Assembly: GCA_022113835.1 (NCBI GenBank)
Contig: JAILWY010000005.1
Span: 1,568,501 to 1,632,500, forward strand
Source of the DNA: Atopsyche davidsoni
Taxonomy: Eukaryota; Arthropoda; Insecta; Trichoptera; Hydrobiosidae
Length of the DNA: 64,000 nucleotides
Direction of reading: 5' to 3'
Shown: positions 25,446-34,899 of the stretch, piece by piece
Position numbering within the stretch: position 1 is the stretch's first letter
How the letters are laid out: the number at the start of each line of letters is the position of its first letter
Program-made: the position numbers and the translations under genes
Notes under the pieces: generated by a model
Database searches by the model: none
Seen by the model: the letters and a program-made list of their open reading frames with translations, nothing else
What the model was told of the DNA's origin: nothing

Positions 25446-26582
25446 TTTATATATCGAAATGATAACATGGTTTTATCGATTAATTCAAGTACTATAAGCG
25501 TATGTGAGCGGTGAAGTAAAAATAGTAAATTAAGATTGAATTAAATTTATTTCTGATCTACTTATTCGTTTAAAGGAATTAATTGCTTGAGATATTTTCA
25601 TCTTAATTATAAGCGACGTGAAAATGCTGAAATTGTATTGCTGATTTATTTTTAATGCATTAGCGTGAGAGAGAAATTATATTTTAAATTAATCATATAT
25701 TTTCTGAATAGTAATAATATTTATAAACTTTTTTTTTTAGTTTTTTTAATTATTTACCTGATAATTAATAGCAAAATAGTATGTGTGATACTTTTTATTC
25801 GTTATTGTATTCCTTATAATTTTACACTATTTGGAATATGATTAAAATAAATTTTTCTAAAAAATAAAAATTAAATATTTTTTCGAATGAGGACTCAACA
25901 AAATTATATTAAAAGTTTCTTAAGTCTTACATATTTTCAATCAATGTATTTTACATAAATAGCATAAAATTAACAAAAAATATGTATATATGTTTTATAT
26001 CCAATGATTGCTTTAAAAATACGCAAGAAGACATTATTTGTATGAATTTCATTATCTGATTGCAATTTTCATGCTCTCACTATGCTAATGGACAAAGAAA
26101 GAATCTACCCTTATTAAAAGAACATAATGTTCAACCGCCTAAGTTTCAACAGCTTCCCCCCACTTCGTTGATTAAAAAATTCACATTTAAATAATGAAGT
26201 ATCATTGGGGTGTCTTCTCGGTCATTAGGAGGTTTTACCGCTGAAAGGAAGAAACCTTCTGGAGACAAAAAAACCACAAAGAATGCACCAGAACCCCAGT
26301 CAATATCCCGTACAGAGAATTTTAAAAGGATTACATAAAGTTTCAACAAAAAAATTATATGTACCATTGAGAACCTTCGCTGATTGGCTTAATCTTTTTT
26401 GGACTTAATAATTAATTATTTATTATTGACATTATACACATCATCATTGTGAAAAAAACCTATGCTCAGGCTTATGAATTTCATTAAATGAACAATTAAA
26501 CTATAAACGTTGGTAAGTGCGCGATTGTTAATAATAAAATGAATAAAATCTGTGTATATTTAACAATGCAAAAAAAAAGGTT
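25446..26582. other. AT-rich non-coding sequence
   Basis: Low complexity, nothing supported. Confidence 0.4.
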
Positions 26583-26654
26583 TGCCGTAACCAGGATTCG
26601 AACCTGGGTTACCTCGGCCACAACGAGGGGTCCTGACCACTAGACTACTACGGC
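26583..26654 (-). tRNA. tRNA-His (anticodon GTG), divergent copy
   Basis: 72 bases fold as a full cloverleaf on the minus strand: 7-bp acceptor stem (last pair G-U), 4-bp D stem, anticodon loop TTGTGGC with GTG, variable loop, T arm with GGTTCGAATCC, and discriminator A. The anticodon stem is CCTCG/CGAGG, where all other intact copies here have CCACG/CGTGG. Both halves of one pair have changed, so pairing is kept, as expected under selection for function. A run of T follows the 3' end as a Pol III terminator. Its upstream flank shares little with the tandem units to the right. The extra 5' G of mature tRNA-His is added after transcription, so it is not encoded. Confidence 0.96.
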
Positions 26655-27099
26655 TACAAGGTAATACCAGGTGTTTGAAGAATATATTTCAATATGCAAT
26701 AAATGATAAGATTATTTTCACATTGATAATAAAAGATAAGATAAGATATAAAATTGAATTATGCATGGTTGAGTAAACGTTAGTCAGTTTATTATGAGGC
26801 TTGCATATAAATCTGTAGCATCATTTTCAACATTTGTAAACAAGGCTTTGTACTCCCGAAGATTAAATGTATAAAAAAATTTGAATCTCTCTAGATCTGA
26901 ATATTGCTTATCATTTCTTTATTATCACCTATCTTTTGCATTATCACAATTTGCAATACGGTTTGCCATTTCCCGATAGAGTCGTGTATTTTATAGGGTA
27001 TAGCCTAAAAAATGACGCTTTTGACTAGTTACTATTCGGTTGTCAGTCGTGTCGCTGCGTATAAGAGAACATAAAAAATGACATGTCAGATAAATAGAT

Positions 27100-27554
27100 A
27101 GAAATTCAATATTTTTGACCGAATGTACTTGGTGGAATTCTATTTTAATATTTCAAATAATAAGTAAAATACTTGAGTGATTTTTCCACACATAAATGAT
27201 TATTGGTGACTTGTTTCGCTAACCTTTCACGTTGGCATTATCAAAACCATAAATTTAATGATATCTAAATAACTTTAGGTTTGGCTGTCCGCAAAACCAT
27301 AACAATTTTTATAAAATTGTAAATATTACGAAGCAAAGCTTTTAAATAATCAATATTTTTTAGAGTACTTTGAGTTCCATTTCTATATTTAAAAAAAATA
27401 CCTGAGTGATTTGCAACTATCAATAAAGTTATCTTATCTTGACTAGATAATCAGTATCAGTATCAGTAATCAGTTTTTTTTTTTCAAATTATACGTTTGA
27501 CATTTCGCTTCTTCCACAGGTCTGATTGCCGTAATCGTCTAGCGGTTTAGGACT

Positions 27555-27585
<31 letters not shown>

Positions 27586-28135
27586 CTCCTGGTTACGGCA
27601 GACTTTTTTTTTTGTATCGTTTAATTCATTATTTTTATAAATTGATTTTAAATAAATTATATCCATACTGTTACCATTCCTAATTACCGTTTGATTTTTC
27701 AAACCCTTGCAACGATATGGATATACTGTTGTTAAATTAATAACCATTTCACATTAGCTATTTAATTTTGAAAGCACACTACGCACGAAGCAACAGCAAA
27801 TTGCCATTGATAATTTTTTCGCTACCTTTATGGAAAATTAACGCAAATTGGTATTCTGTCTAAAATATGACCAAAAATATTGTATGTTGCTGTTTTGTGG
27901 TCAGTTTTCAGTTGTATCGCGACTTGTATAGGCAGTTTTATTTTTTACATTCTCGTTGTTTTTTTTTTGTACCAAAACTATAGAATAAGCCCAAGAAGAG
28001 AAGCTTGTTATTATAAATATTCTCACCCAGTTTGATAATGCCAACGTGAAAAGTCGGCGAAACCGGTCACAGATAAAAATTTATACGTTGAAAAATCACT
28101 CAAGTCCTTTTTAAAAATACCTATAAAATAATATT
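27100..28135 (+). repeat. dispersed repeat with inverted hammerhead-like ends carrying a tRNA-His gene
   Basis: The left part (27165-27247) and right part (28032-28125) are inverted relative to each other over about 80 bases. Both contain the GCCAACGTGAAA...GCGAAAC...GTCAC series. The left one, on the minus strand, has ACAAGT in place of ACCGGT. The right one has one mispair in stem II. Between them lie a unit start like 59430-59525, the 5' flank TTCGCTTCTTCCACAGGTCT, an intact tRNA-His (27528-27600) and about 430 bp that recur at 60120-60600 and, reversed, in part at 20985-21225. This is a mobile or formerly mobile unit with a cellular tRNA gene inside it. Inverted ends occur in Penelope-type elements and in foldback elements; I cannot decide between them. 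Confidence 0.75.
27528..27600 (+). tRNA. tRNA-His (anticodon GTG), repeat-borne
   Basis: A 73-base cloverleaf with perfect acceptor (GCCGTAA/TTACGGC), anticodon stem CCACG/CGTGG, loop TTGTGGC, T loop TTCGACT and discriminator A. The D loop is one base longer than in the minus-strand tandem copies (AGCGGTTTA against AGTGGTCA). It is followed at once by GACTTTTTTTTTTT, a strong Pol III terminator. The 5' flank is shared with the copies at 59607 and 60038, so the unit moved with its flanks. Confidence 0.96.
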
Positions 28136-28379
28136 ATGCACTATTTAAATTCTTGTTCACTCAGAAATATTTAACCACATATTGACTAGGTTAAGATGTT
28201 TTATGGGTTTATTGAGTGTTGTGCAATTTCAGCTCTGGTATTAGAACCGCCATTGCGATCCCTGAAGACAATACGAAAGCCATCGAACACTTTTAAAGGT
28301 TCTAATAATTTTTTTGTTGTTGTATTTTCTTATTAATTTATCAAAGTACATAAAAATTCATTTCATTTGAAACAAGTAC

Positions 28380-28700
28380 GGGGGGACAAAAGAGCTGAAA
28401 GAATGCACCGAAGCCGCAGCGACCGGGGGACGACGAAATACCCTAATACCAAATAAATCGGGTGATAAACAGTTCGCCACCATTCCGGCAATTAATTCGG
28501 ATTAAAGCTCCCGAGCTGATTAAAACGGGCCGGCGGATGCTCGCCGTACGGGCAAGTGTTTAATTAAAAGCCTTTTTATCCCCGCTGCCTTGCGGTCATT
28601 ATATCTTCTTGTCGGCGATCCGTTCCCCTTTTACTCCCGGTAGAGCTATGTCCATTGTCCGACGCTCTTTTTATTCGGCTGCATTTTTTATTCGTGGTGG
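28380..28700. promoter_or_regulatory. strong candidate regulatory island
   Basis: GC-balanced, high-complexity DNA between AT-rich flanks, packed with homeodomain-type cores (CAATTAATTC, GGATTAAAGC, GATTAAAACG, TTTAATTAAAAG at about 28490-28570). No long frame. It reads like an enhancer core; function is inferred from composition and motifs only. Confidence 0.4.
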
Positions 28701-29779
28701 TCGAATACGTCAAAGCGCTGATGAACTTTCAGGTTTTGCTTTTGTTTCATAAACAAGTGAATCTCAGACTTCTCATCAGCTGTTATTCATATTTAGTTAC
28801 ACAAATATTTCATACAATAGAATGAATTTGTGATATTTGATATAGTTTGATAATGTATAATATTATACGCTGTCAGTGGCAGAAAATACATATTTCAATA
28901 AATATGCACAGATAAGCCTATTTTCACACTGATAACAAACGTTATAAAAATACAAAAAATCTGCGTTTTTCTTTTCGATAGTTATTTTTGGCTGACTGCG
29001 AGGCTTATTATTTTTTACCAGTATAATGGTGTTGGTATTGTTGATCATAAAAGAAATAACTTAAGATCTTAGAAAAATTAAATACAAAAAATGTTAGTAC
29101 TGTACAATAATGTACTATTTTACAATCTAATGTTAGAAATATTGCGAAACGTGAACTGACGACAATAACCATACACAGAATGCCTTTTATAACGTAAAAA
29201 AAAGTGGATCGTTAGAAGACCTTTTCGTATAATAAAGTAATATAACTGGGCCAAACTTAAACTGTTTCTTTCTCTGAATCAAATGGACAAAATATATAAT
29301 AGAATCACGAAGTTTTGGGAAGTGTCGATGATTTAGTCGGTATAATACGATTGTAGTTCGTGGGGTTCACGATTTTTGCTATTGTGTGATTTTAGAATAA
29401 ACTCTCTAGGTTTTTCTGCGCCTAACTGTGCTTTATTGAAGTTTACTGAATGAAACATTATAATTATCTGCAATAAATAGGTTGAAGATTTGCCTATTAT
29501 TTATAAAATAAAAATCAACTTCAAATTCATTGTCACAGTCATTTCTACAGAGTATTATTTGCTTTAAGCACAGAACAATACCTTCAAGAATTTATCGTTT
29601 TCGTCATAATGGAACGTATGAATATTTCTAATTTTTATTTAACTTGTCAAAAACTCAAGCCAGCAGTCGAGGATGAATATTTTGCATTTTTAACTCACAA
29701 AGATATTCAATAAATAAAAAATTACAATAAATATTAGATATTTTGAACAATTTAGTATTCGTTTATCATTTCTACATTG
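28701..29779. other. AT-rich non-coding sequence
   Basis: No supported gene or repeat boundary. Confidence 0.4.
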
Positions 29780-29797
29780 TGATTTATTTTCTTATAA

Positions 29798-29837
29798 AAT
29801 CGCTTATGTGCTTAGCGATTGATAAGAGTTTATCAAT
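29798..29837 (-). other. double hairpin 3' of tRNA-His unit 1
   Basis: Two adjacent inverted repeats share three bases: AATCGCT...AGCGATT (29798-29820) and ATTGATAA...TTATCAAT (29818-29837). They lie 14-53 bases beyond the tRNA 3' end, past the T5 terminator. Equivalent pairs lie at 30385-30424, 32588-32627, 33220-33259 and 33838-33877. In unit 3 (near 30968-31007) both are weakened. Confidence 0.7.
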
Positions 29838-29850
29838 TCATAAAAAGGTC

Positions 29851-29922
29851 TGCCGTAACCAGGATTCGAACCTGGGTTACCACGGCCACAACGTGGGGTC
29901 CTGACCACTAGACTATTACGGC
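29851..29922 (-). tRNA. tRNA-His (GTG), array unit 1
   Basis: A 72-base cloverleaf with a perfect 7-bp acceptor stem, CCACG/CGTGG anticodon stem, GTG anticodon and GGTTCGAATCC B box. Downstream on the minus strand is GACCTTTTTATG, giving a five-T terminator. Upstream is the flank conserved in units 1-5, with TATATA 10-15 bases before the gene. Confidence 0.97.
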
Positions 29923-30201
29923 TATCGGACCTATATAACATTGAAAGAAATCTAAACTCTATATTATAATAATTTAATAGTGATAAGATAAAACAACTGA
30001 TAAATATGATCAGTATATTACGAATAGTATCAACGAAGAAAAATATAGAGAAATGCAATGATAAAACATTTGCAGTATAACCAAACGATCGATCTAACAG
30101 ATACATTAATAATATCAAAAATGCTTGCTAGTTAAGCAACGCATCTAACAATTAGGCTTATCGGGCGGAGACTTGTATATAACAATTAAAATTTCTGCCT
30201 T

Positions 30202-30245
30202 AGCACAGTGTCGGTTCGGTTCAAATTCCACTTGTTCCAGGAAAA
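30202..30245 (+). pseudogene. degenerate tRNA-like segment, unit 1
   Basis: Starts with TTAGCACAGTGTCG as in units 2, 4 and 5, but the A-box part is lost. GGTTCAAATTCC remains as a B box. Confidence 0.45.
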
Positions 30246-30437
30246 AAAAATCGTATTGTGTCATGTTGTATTCAGTTTACATTTATAACATTTATAACAT
30301 AACACTACAAAAGAACTGAACTATAAATTAATATTAAAATTTTCAAACAGAAATCATTTAGCCTTATGATTTATTATCTTGTAAAATCGCATATAGGCTT
30401 AGCGATTGATAAGAGTTTATCAATTCATAAAAAGGTC

Positions 30438-30509
30438 TGCCGTAACCAGGATTCGAACCTGGGTTACCACGGCCACAACGTGGGGTCCTGACCACTAGAC
30501 TATTACGGC
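30438..30509 (-). tRNA. tRNA-His (GTG), array unit 2
   Basis: The tRNA body appears identical to unit 1, with the same five-T terminator and the same upstream flank (one base differs in the flank, GAATGAAATC for GAAAGAAATC). Confidence 0.97.
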
Positions 30510-30737
30510 TATCGGACCTATATAACATTGAATGAAATCTAAAAATTATATTGTAATAATTTAATAGTGATAAGATTATTACCTGCTGAAAACAACTGAT
30601 AAATATGATCAGTATATTACGAATAGTATCCACAAAGAAAAATATAGAGAAATGCAATGATAAAACATTTGCAGTATTACCAATATCTATAGGTATGTCG
30701 GGCAAAGACTTGCATATAACAATTAAAATTTCTGCTT

Positions 30738-30800
30738 TAGCACAGTGTCGCGGTAGTTAAATGGATAATAGCACCAGGTCGTTGGTTCAAATCTTATTGT
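30738..30800 (+). pseudogene. tRNA-like segment, unit 2
   Basis: GCGGTAGTTAAATGGATAAT (A-box-like), then CACCAGGTCG and GTTGGTTCAAATC (B-box-like). The two boxes are too close for a normal anticodon arm, so this is a tRNA-derived relic or SINE head, opposite in strand to the tRNA-His genes. Confidence 0.5.
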
Positions 30801-31020
30801 TTTATGTGTATTCAATTTACATTTATAACACGATAATTTTACATGTTAACTACAATGGAAGTAAGCACATATGAATTAATATAAAAATGTGAACATTTCA
30901 TTCAACAGAGTAAAAATGTGAACATGTCAACAGAGATCATTTAGCATTATAATTTATTATCTTGTAAAATCGCTTATATGCTAAAGGATTGATAAGAGTT
31001 TATTAATTCATAAAAAGGTC

Positions 31021-31092
31021 TGCCGTAACCAGGATTCGAACCTGGGTTACCACGGCCACAACGTGGGGTCCTGACCACTAGACTATTACGGC
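31021..31092 (-). tRNA. tRNA-His (GTG), array unit 3
   Basis: The tRNA body appears identical to units 1 and 2. Its terminator is intact, but the double hairpin beyond it carries substitutions in both stems. The upstream part of this unit is cut at about 31320 by the Jockey insertion. Confidence 0.97.
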
Positions 31093-31319
31093 TATCGGAC
31101 CTATATAACATTGAATGAAATCTAAAAATTATATTGTAATAATTTAATAGTGATAAGATAAAACAACTGATAAATATGATCAGTATATTGTGAATTGTAT
31201 CAACGAAGAAAAAAATAGAGAAATGCAATGATAAATCATTTGCAGTATAACCAAACGATCGATCTAACAGATACAGTAATAAAGTTAAAAATACTTGCAA
31301 GTTTATCAACGTATCTAAC

Positions 31320-32241
31320 ACGCACTCTATCTAATTCGCACCTACCGAAAAAGGCTATAGTCCTGACCAAAATTTTCAACGCCTGCCTTCTGCAAGGCTA
31401 CTTCCCCACACAGTGGAAATGTCCTGACGTGATCCCCATCCACAAGCCCGGAAAGGACAAAGTCCTTCCGGTGAGCTACATGCCAATATGTTTCCTTTGC
31501 GGCTTAAGCAAAATACTCGAGAGAACAATTCTCAAGAGATACCTTCCCTTCAACCAGAAGGCCATCCAGGACCAACAGTTTGGCTTCAGGGCAGACCACT
31601 CGACCTCCAAGCAGCTCATCCGACTGACAGACCACGTGACGAAAGGCTTCAACATGCACAAGAAGACCGGCATGGTCTTCATGGACATAGAGAAAGCCTT
31701 CGACACGGTCTGGCACGACGGTCTGCTGCACAAGTTGTTCGTTTCGGGAGTCCCTCTCTACATTATCGATATTCTCGCATCTTTCCTGAGTGACAGATAA
31801 TTTGCCGTCTCACTCCCGGGAGCCTCCTCCAGCCGGAGACCGGTCCCGGCGGGGGTCCCCCAGGGCTCAGTCCTAGCCCCACTACTATTTTCCCACTTCA
31901 TCAGCGATCTGCCCACGCCCAAGGGATGCGATCTAGCGCTCTACGCAGACGACACTGCCTACTACTCCACCTCAAATCGCACTGACACCATTGTTAAAAT
32001 CCTACCGATCGCAACTCAGACGCTTCACGTCACCGAAAGACAATACCAGTCCATAAGGAAAACAAAAAACCCCCTCCTCAAAGGGATCGGAGACGATACC
32101 CCAGACTCACTGCCTTTCCACTATAGACACAAATTCACCCACCACATCCTACTCGGTGAAAATATAACAGTCTCCGACGGCTCCAGGGGCATCCTATACA
32201 AGAAGGAGCGCCAAGTTCCCAAAAAACATACCCAGGAGTGA
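31320..32241 (+). pseudogene. Jockey-type reverse transcriptase, broken
   Basis: The frame shows the standard order for Jockey-group RT: GYFPTQWKCPDVIPIHKPGK at the entry, SKILERTILKRYLP, QFGFRADHSTSKQLIRLTDH, the motif-A block FMDIEKAFDTVWH with its first catalytic aspartate at 31684, VPQGSVLAPLL, then LYADDTA (31939-31959) with the YADD catalytic pair. It lacks the N-terminal endonuclease. It is stopped by TAA at 31798-31800 in the position following SDR, and the same frame then continues to a stop at 32239-32241. After YADD the match is lost early, and the C-terminal part appears joined by an internal deletion. It would have copied element RNA at nicked chromosomal DNA; it is dead as it stands. 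Confidence 0.9.
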
Positions 32242-32550
32242 ACTTTGCATCCTCCTGCCCTACCTATTATTATAATTGTTATAAATTTTTATCTTTGTTA
32301 TTTAGTTCGTAGATATTTATTACACATAAACACATGCGAATAAAGGGTTTTTCCCACTCATTTTCCCTGCCTAACACAATATAACAACCACAGTAAATCA
32401 TGTACGCTACCACCTAAGTCACACATTGAGAGCCCCGAAACCAGCGCGCAGGACGGGGATAGACAAACACTCCACCAAAACATTAGTTATAAGATCTATT
32501 GTAATAAACTTGATGAAAAATAAAAGAATTTTGAAATTTAATTTCATTTT
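31320..32550 (+). mobile_element. truncated Jockey-clade LINE inserted in the tRNA array
   Basis: It starts abruptly within array unit 3 after ATCTAACA (compare ATCTAACAATTAGG in other units) and ends in an AT-rich tail (AATAAACTTGATG, AAAATAAAAG) before unit 4. It comprises a broken reverse-transcriptase frame and about 300 bp of 3' non-coding sequence. About 250 bp of unit 3, including its tRNA-like segment, is missing at the insertion. I could not find a clean target duplication. Confidence 0.85.
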
Positions 32551-32640
32551 TTTTATCATTTTGGCATTATGATTTATTATCTTGTAAAATCGCTAATATG
32601 GTTAGCGATTGATAAGAGTTTATCAATTCATAAAAAGGTC

Positions 32641-32712
32641 TGCCGTAACCAGGATTCGAACCTGGGTTACCACGGCCACAACGTGGGGTCCTGACCACTA
32701 GACTATTACGGC
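32641..32712 (-). tRNA. tRNA-His (GTG), array unit 4
   Basis: The tRNA body appears identical to units 1-3. The terminator and double hairpin are intact; hairpin A here has an 8-bp stem (AATCGCTA/TAGCGATT). Confidence 0.97.
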
Positions 32713-33003
32713 TATCGGACCTATATAACATTGAATGAAATCTAAAGTTCATATTATAATATTTTACATGTGATAAGATTATTACCTGCTGATTACAACT
32801 GATAAATATGTTCAGTATATTTAGAATTATATCAACGAAGAAAAATATAGAGAAATGCAACGAAAAAACATTTGCAATATAACCAAACGATCGATCTAAC
32901 AGATACATCAAAATAGTCAAAAATGCTTGCTTGTTTAGCAACGCATCTAACAATTAGGTTTATCTGTCGAAGACTTGCATGTAACAATAAAAATTTCTGC
33001 TTT

Positions 33004-33070
33004 AGCACAGTGTCGCGGTGGTTAAAAGAATAACAGCACCAGGTCATTGGTTCAAATCTTATTGTTAATC
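33004..33070 (+). pseudogene. tRNA-like segment, unit 4
   Basis: GCGGTGGTTAAAAGAATAAC (A-box-like), CAGCACCAGG, then ATTGGTTCAAATC (B-box-like). Same layout as in unit 2, followed by a partial repeat of its own end (ATTGTTAATC, then TTATTG). Confidence 0.5.
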
Positions 33071-33272
33071 AAAAAAAATCTTATTGTTTTATGTGTATTC
33101 AATTTACATTTATAACACGATAATTTTACATGTTAACTACAAAAGAAGTAAACACATATGAATTAATATAAAAATGTTCAAACAGAGATCATTTAGCATT
33201 AAGATTTATTATCTTGTAAAATCGCTTATATGCTTAGCGATTGATAAGAGTTTATCAATTCATAAAAAGGTC

Positions 33273-33344
33273 TGCCGTAACCAGGATTCGAACCTGGGTT
33301 ACCACGGCCACAACGTGGGGTCCTGACCACTAGACTATTACGGC
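33273..33344 (-). tRNA. tRNA-His (GTG), array unit 5
   Basis: The tRNA body appears identical to units 1-4, with the same terminator, hairpins (33220-33259) and upstream flank. Confidence 0.97.
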
Positions 33345-33574
33345 TATCGGACCTATATAACATTGAATGAAATCTAAAAATTATATTGTAATAATTTAAT
33401 AGTGATAAGATTTTTACCTGCTGAAAACAACTGATAAATATGATCAGTATATTACGAATTGTATCAACGAAGAAAAATATAGAGAAATGCAATGATAAAA
33501 CATTTGATGTATAACCAATATCTATAGGTATATCCGGCGAAGACTTGTATATAACAATTAAAATTTCTGCTTTA

Positions 33575-33635
33575 GCACAGTTTCGCGGTGGTTGAAAGGA
33601 TAACAGCACTTGGTCGTCGGTTGTGTTCCTGGAAA
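33575..33635 (+). pseudogene. degenerate tRNA-like segment, unit 5
   Basis: GCGGTGGTTGAAAGGATAAC is intact as an A-box-like stretch. The B box is altered to CGGTTGTGTTCC, so this copy is the most decayed of those keeping the A part. Confidence 0.45.
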
Positions 33636-33890
33636 AAATAATTCAAGTATAATTCTTGTTGTTTCATGTGTGAACCGATCATCATAAATTGTTTAACATA
33701 TGTGAATCAAAATTATTATATTCAGTCAGTTAACATTTATAACATGATAACTATAAAAGAACGAACTAAATACAAATATGTTAATATTGCATTGTTCATG
33801 CAGAAATAATTTTGACATTTGTTTTATTTTCTTATAAAATCGCTTATAATCTTAGCGATTGATAAGAGTTTATCAATTCAAAAAAAGGTC

Positions 33891-33960
33891 CGCCGTAACC
33901 AGGATTCGAACCTGGGTTGCCAGCCTCGCTGTGGTGTCCTAACCATTAGACGATTACGGC
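33891..33960 (-). pseudogene. tRNA-His pseudogene, array unit 6
   Basis: The acceptor stem, D arm and T arm match the functional copies, but the anticodon arm is two bases short and rearranged (CCACAGCGAGGCTGG). No 7-base loop with GTG can form. The discriminator is G instead of A. The terminator run and the downstream double hairpin (33838-33877) persist. It is clearly derived from the same unit and marks the old edge of the array. Confidence 0.9.
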
Positions 33961-34170
33961 TATCAGACATATATAACATTAAAAGAAAACCTAAGTTTAT
34001 ATTATAATATCTTACCAGTGATAAGATTATTATCTGCTGATATTAACTGATAAATATGAAAGGTATATTACGAATTATATCAGGAAATATAAACATGCAA
34101 TAGATCTTACAGATACACTAATATAATTAAAAATGCTTGCTAGTTTAGCAAAACATCTAACAATTAGGTA

Positions 34171-34899
34171 TATCGATCGAAGACTTGCATAGAGTTTACT
34201 CAATTAAAAGGCAATTCATACATACATGTAACAATGATAATGTCATTTATGGCATTTTTCATAGCGAATTTTTTTGTATCGCAAATAAATTTATTTTTTC
34301 GGGTTTGCTCAGTGGCGATTTGTTGGTAAGCTGTCAGTTGTGTCACGTTTATAGAAAGCTTTGCTTATTTGGAGTGTTTAAGATTCAAACACTTATTGGT
34401 AGATATCTTCAAATATAATATCGCACGCAGTTCACTGATTCCATAAGAAGATGCCTCCCCCGCTCGGCCACACCATCATAACAAGTAAGTTATTTGATTT
34501 TTTACGATAATGATTTGATGTTAAAGTTCTGCCGGCCCTAGCATCCTCGGTGGGTCTAATAAAATCTATCGTTTCCAGAAAGCCATAAGAAGAGACGCCT
34601 GTGGGTCGATTATTGGTACCAATGCGGTTTCATTTGTATCTTTGAAGGAGCAACTTTATTTTTATTGATAGAACTGATAATTTGTCCATGAAGTACAGTT
34701 TTGTTAAACTTCAAATTTTAAACTGAAAAAATCAATGATTACTGAAATTGCAGCGACCGAATAATTTAAAAACAAATTGATTGAGGACACTTTTAAAAAA
34801 CTGCACAGCGATTTCACGAAGTGGGTTAATGGTTTTGAGAAACGCAATTGATTCAGAGTTATATATTTTAAATAGGCACTGAAAACAAAATGGCGGATT
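34171..34899. other. non-coding sequence
   Basis: AT-rich with two small GC patches (34440-34500 and 34540-34620). The first contains ATGCCTCCCCCGCTCGG, then a good donor-like GTAAGT at 34485. A short first exon is possible but has no support beyond that. Confidence 0.3.

Larger units (their letters stand above)
32572..33203 (-). repeat. array unit 4
   Basis: A complete unit following the Jockey insertion. It contains double hairpin, tRNA-His, conserved flank and tRNA-like segment. It keeps GATTATTACCTGCTGA, which units 1 and 3 lack, so at least two unit subtypes alternate in the array. Confidence 0.8.
29780..34170 (-). repeat. tandem array of six tRNA-His units
   Basis: Units begin near 29780, 30369, 30952, 32572, 33204 and 33822 (plus coordinates). 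The tRNA starts are spaced 587, 583, 1620, 632 and 618 bp; the long interval contains a Jockey insertion. Going left to right, each unit has a double hairpin, an A/T tract, the tRNA on the minus strand, a conserved flank (CTATCGGACCTATATAAC), GTGATAAGAT, AACTGATAAATATG and, in four units, a tRNA-like segment on the plus strand. Units 1-5 carry tRNA bodies that look identical to me, while the flanks have diverged by scattered changes. This suggests selection or gene conversion on the tRNA body. The sixth unit is the most diverged. Confidence 0.9.

Noticed and set aside
29804..30118. Minus-strand frames of 104-128 codons recurring in each tRNA unit (also 30364, 30974, 32567, 33226)
   Set aside because: They read straight through the tRNA-His gene (SLVVRTPRCGRGNPGSNPGY is translated tRNA) and recur because the unit is repeated. 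They are not proteins.
31476..31793. Other frames over the Jockey reverse transcriptase
   Set aside because: They are shadows of the RT frame; the RT motifs lie only in the frame running from 31320.
34450..34490. Short ATG exon ending at GTAAGT
   Set aside because: Only about 12 codons with no partner exon in view; it could be chance in a small GC-rich patch.
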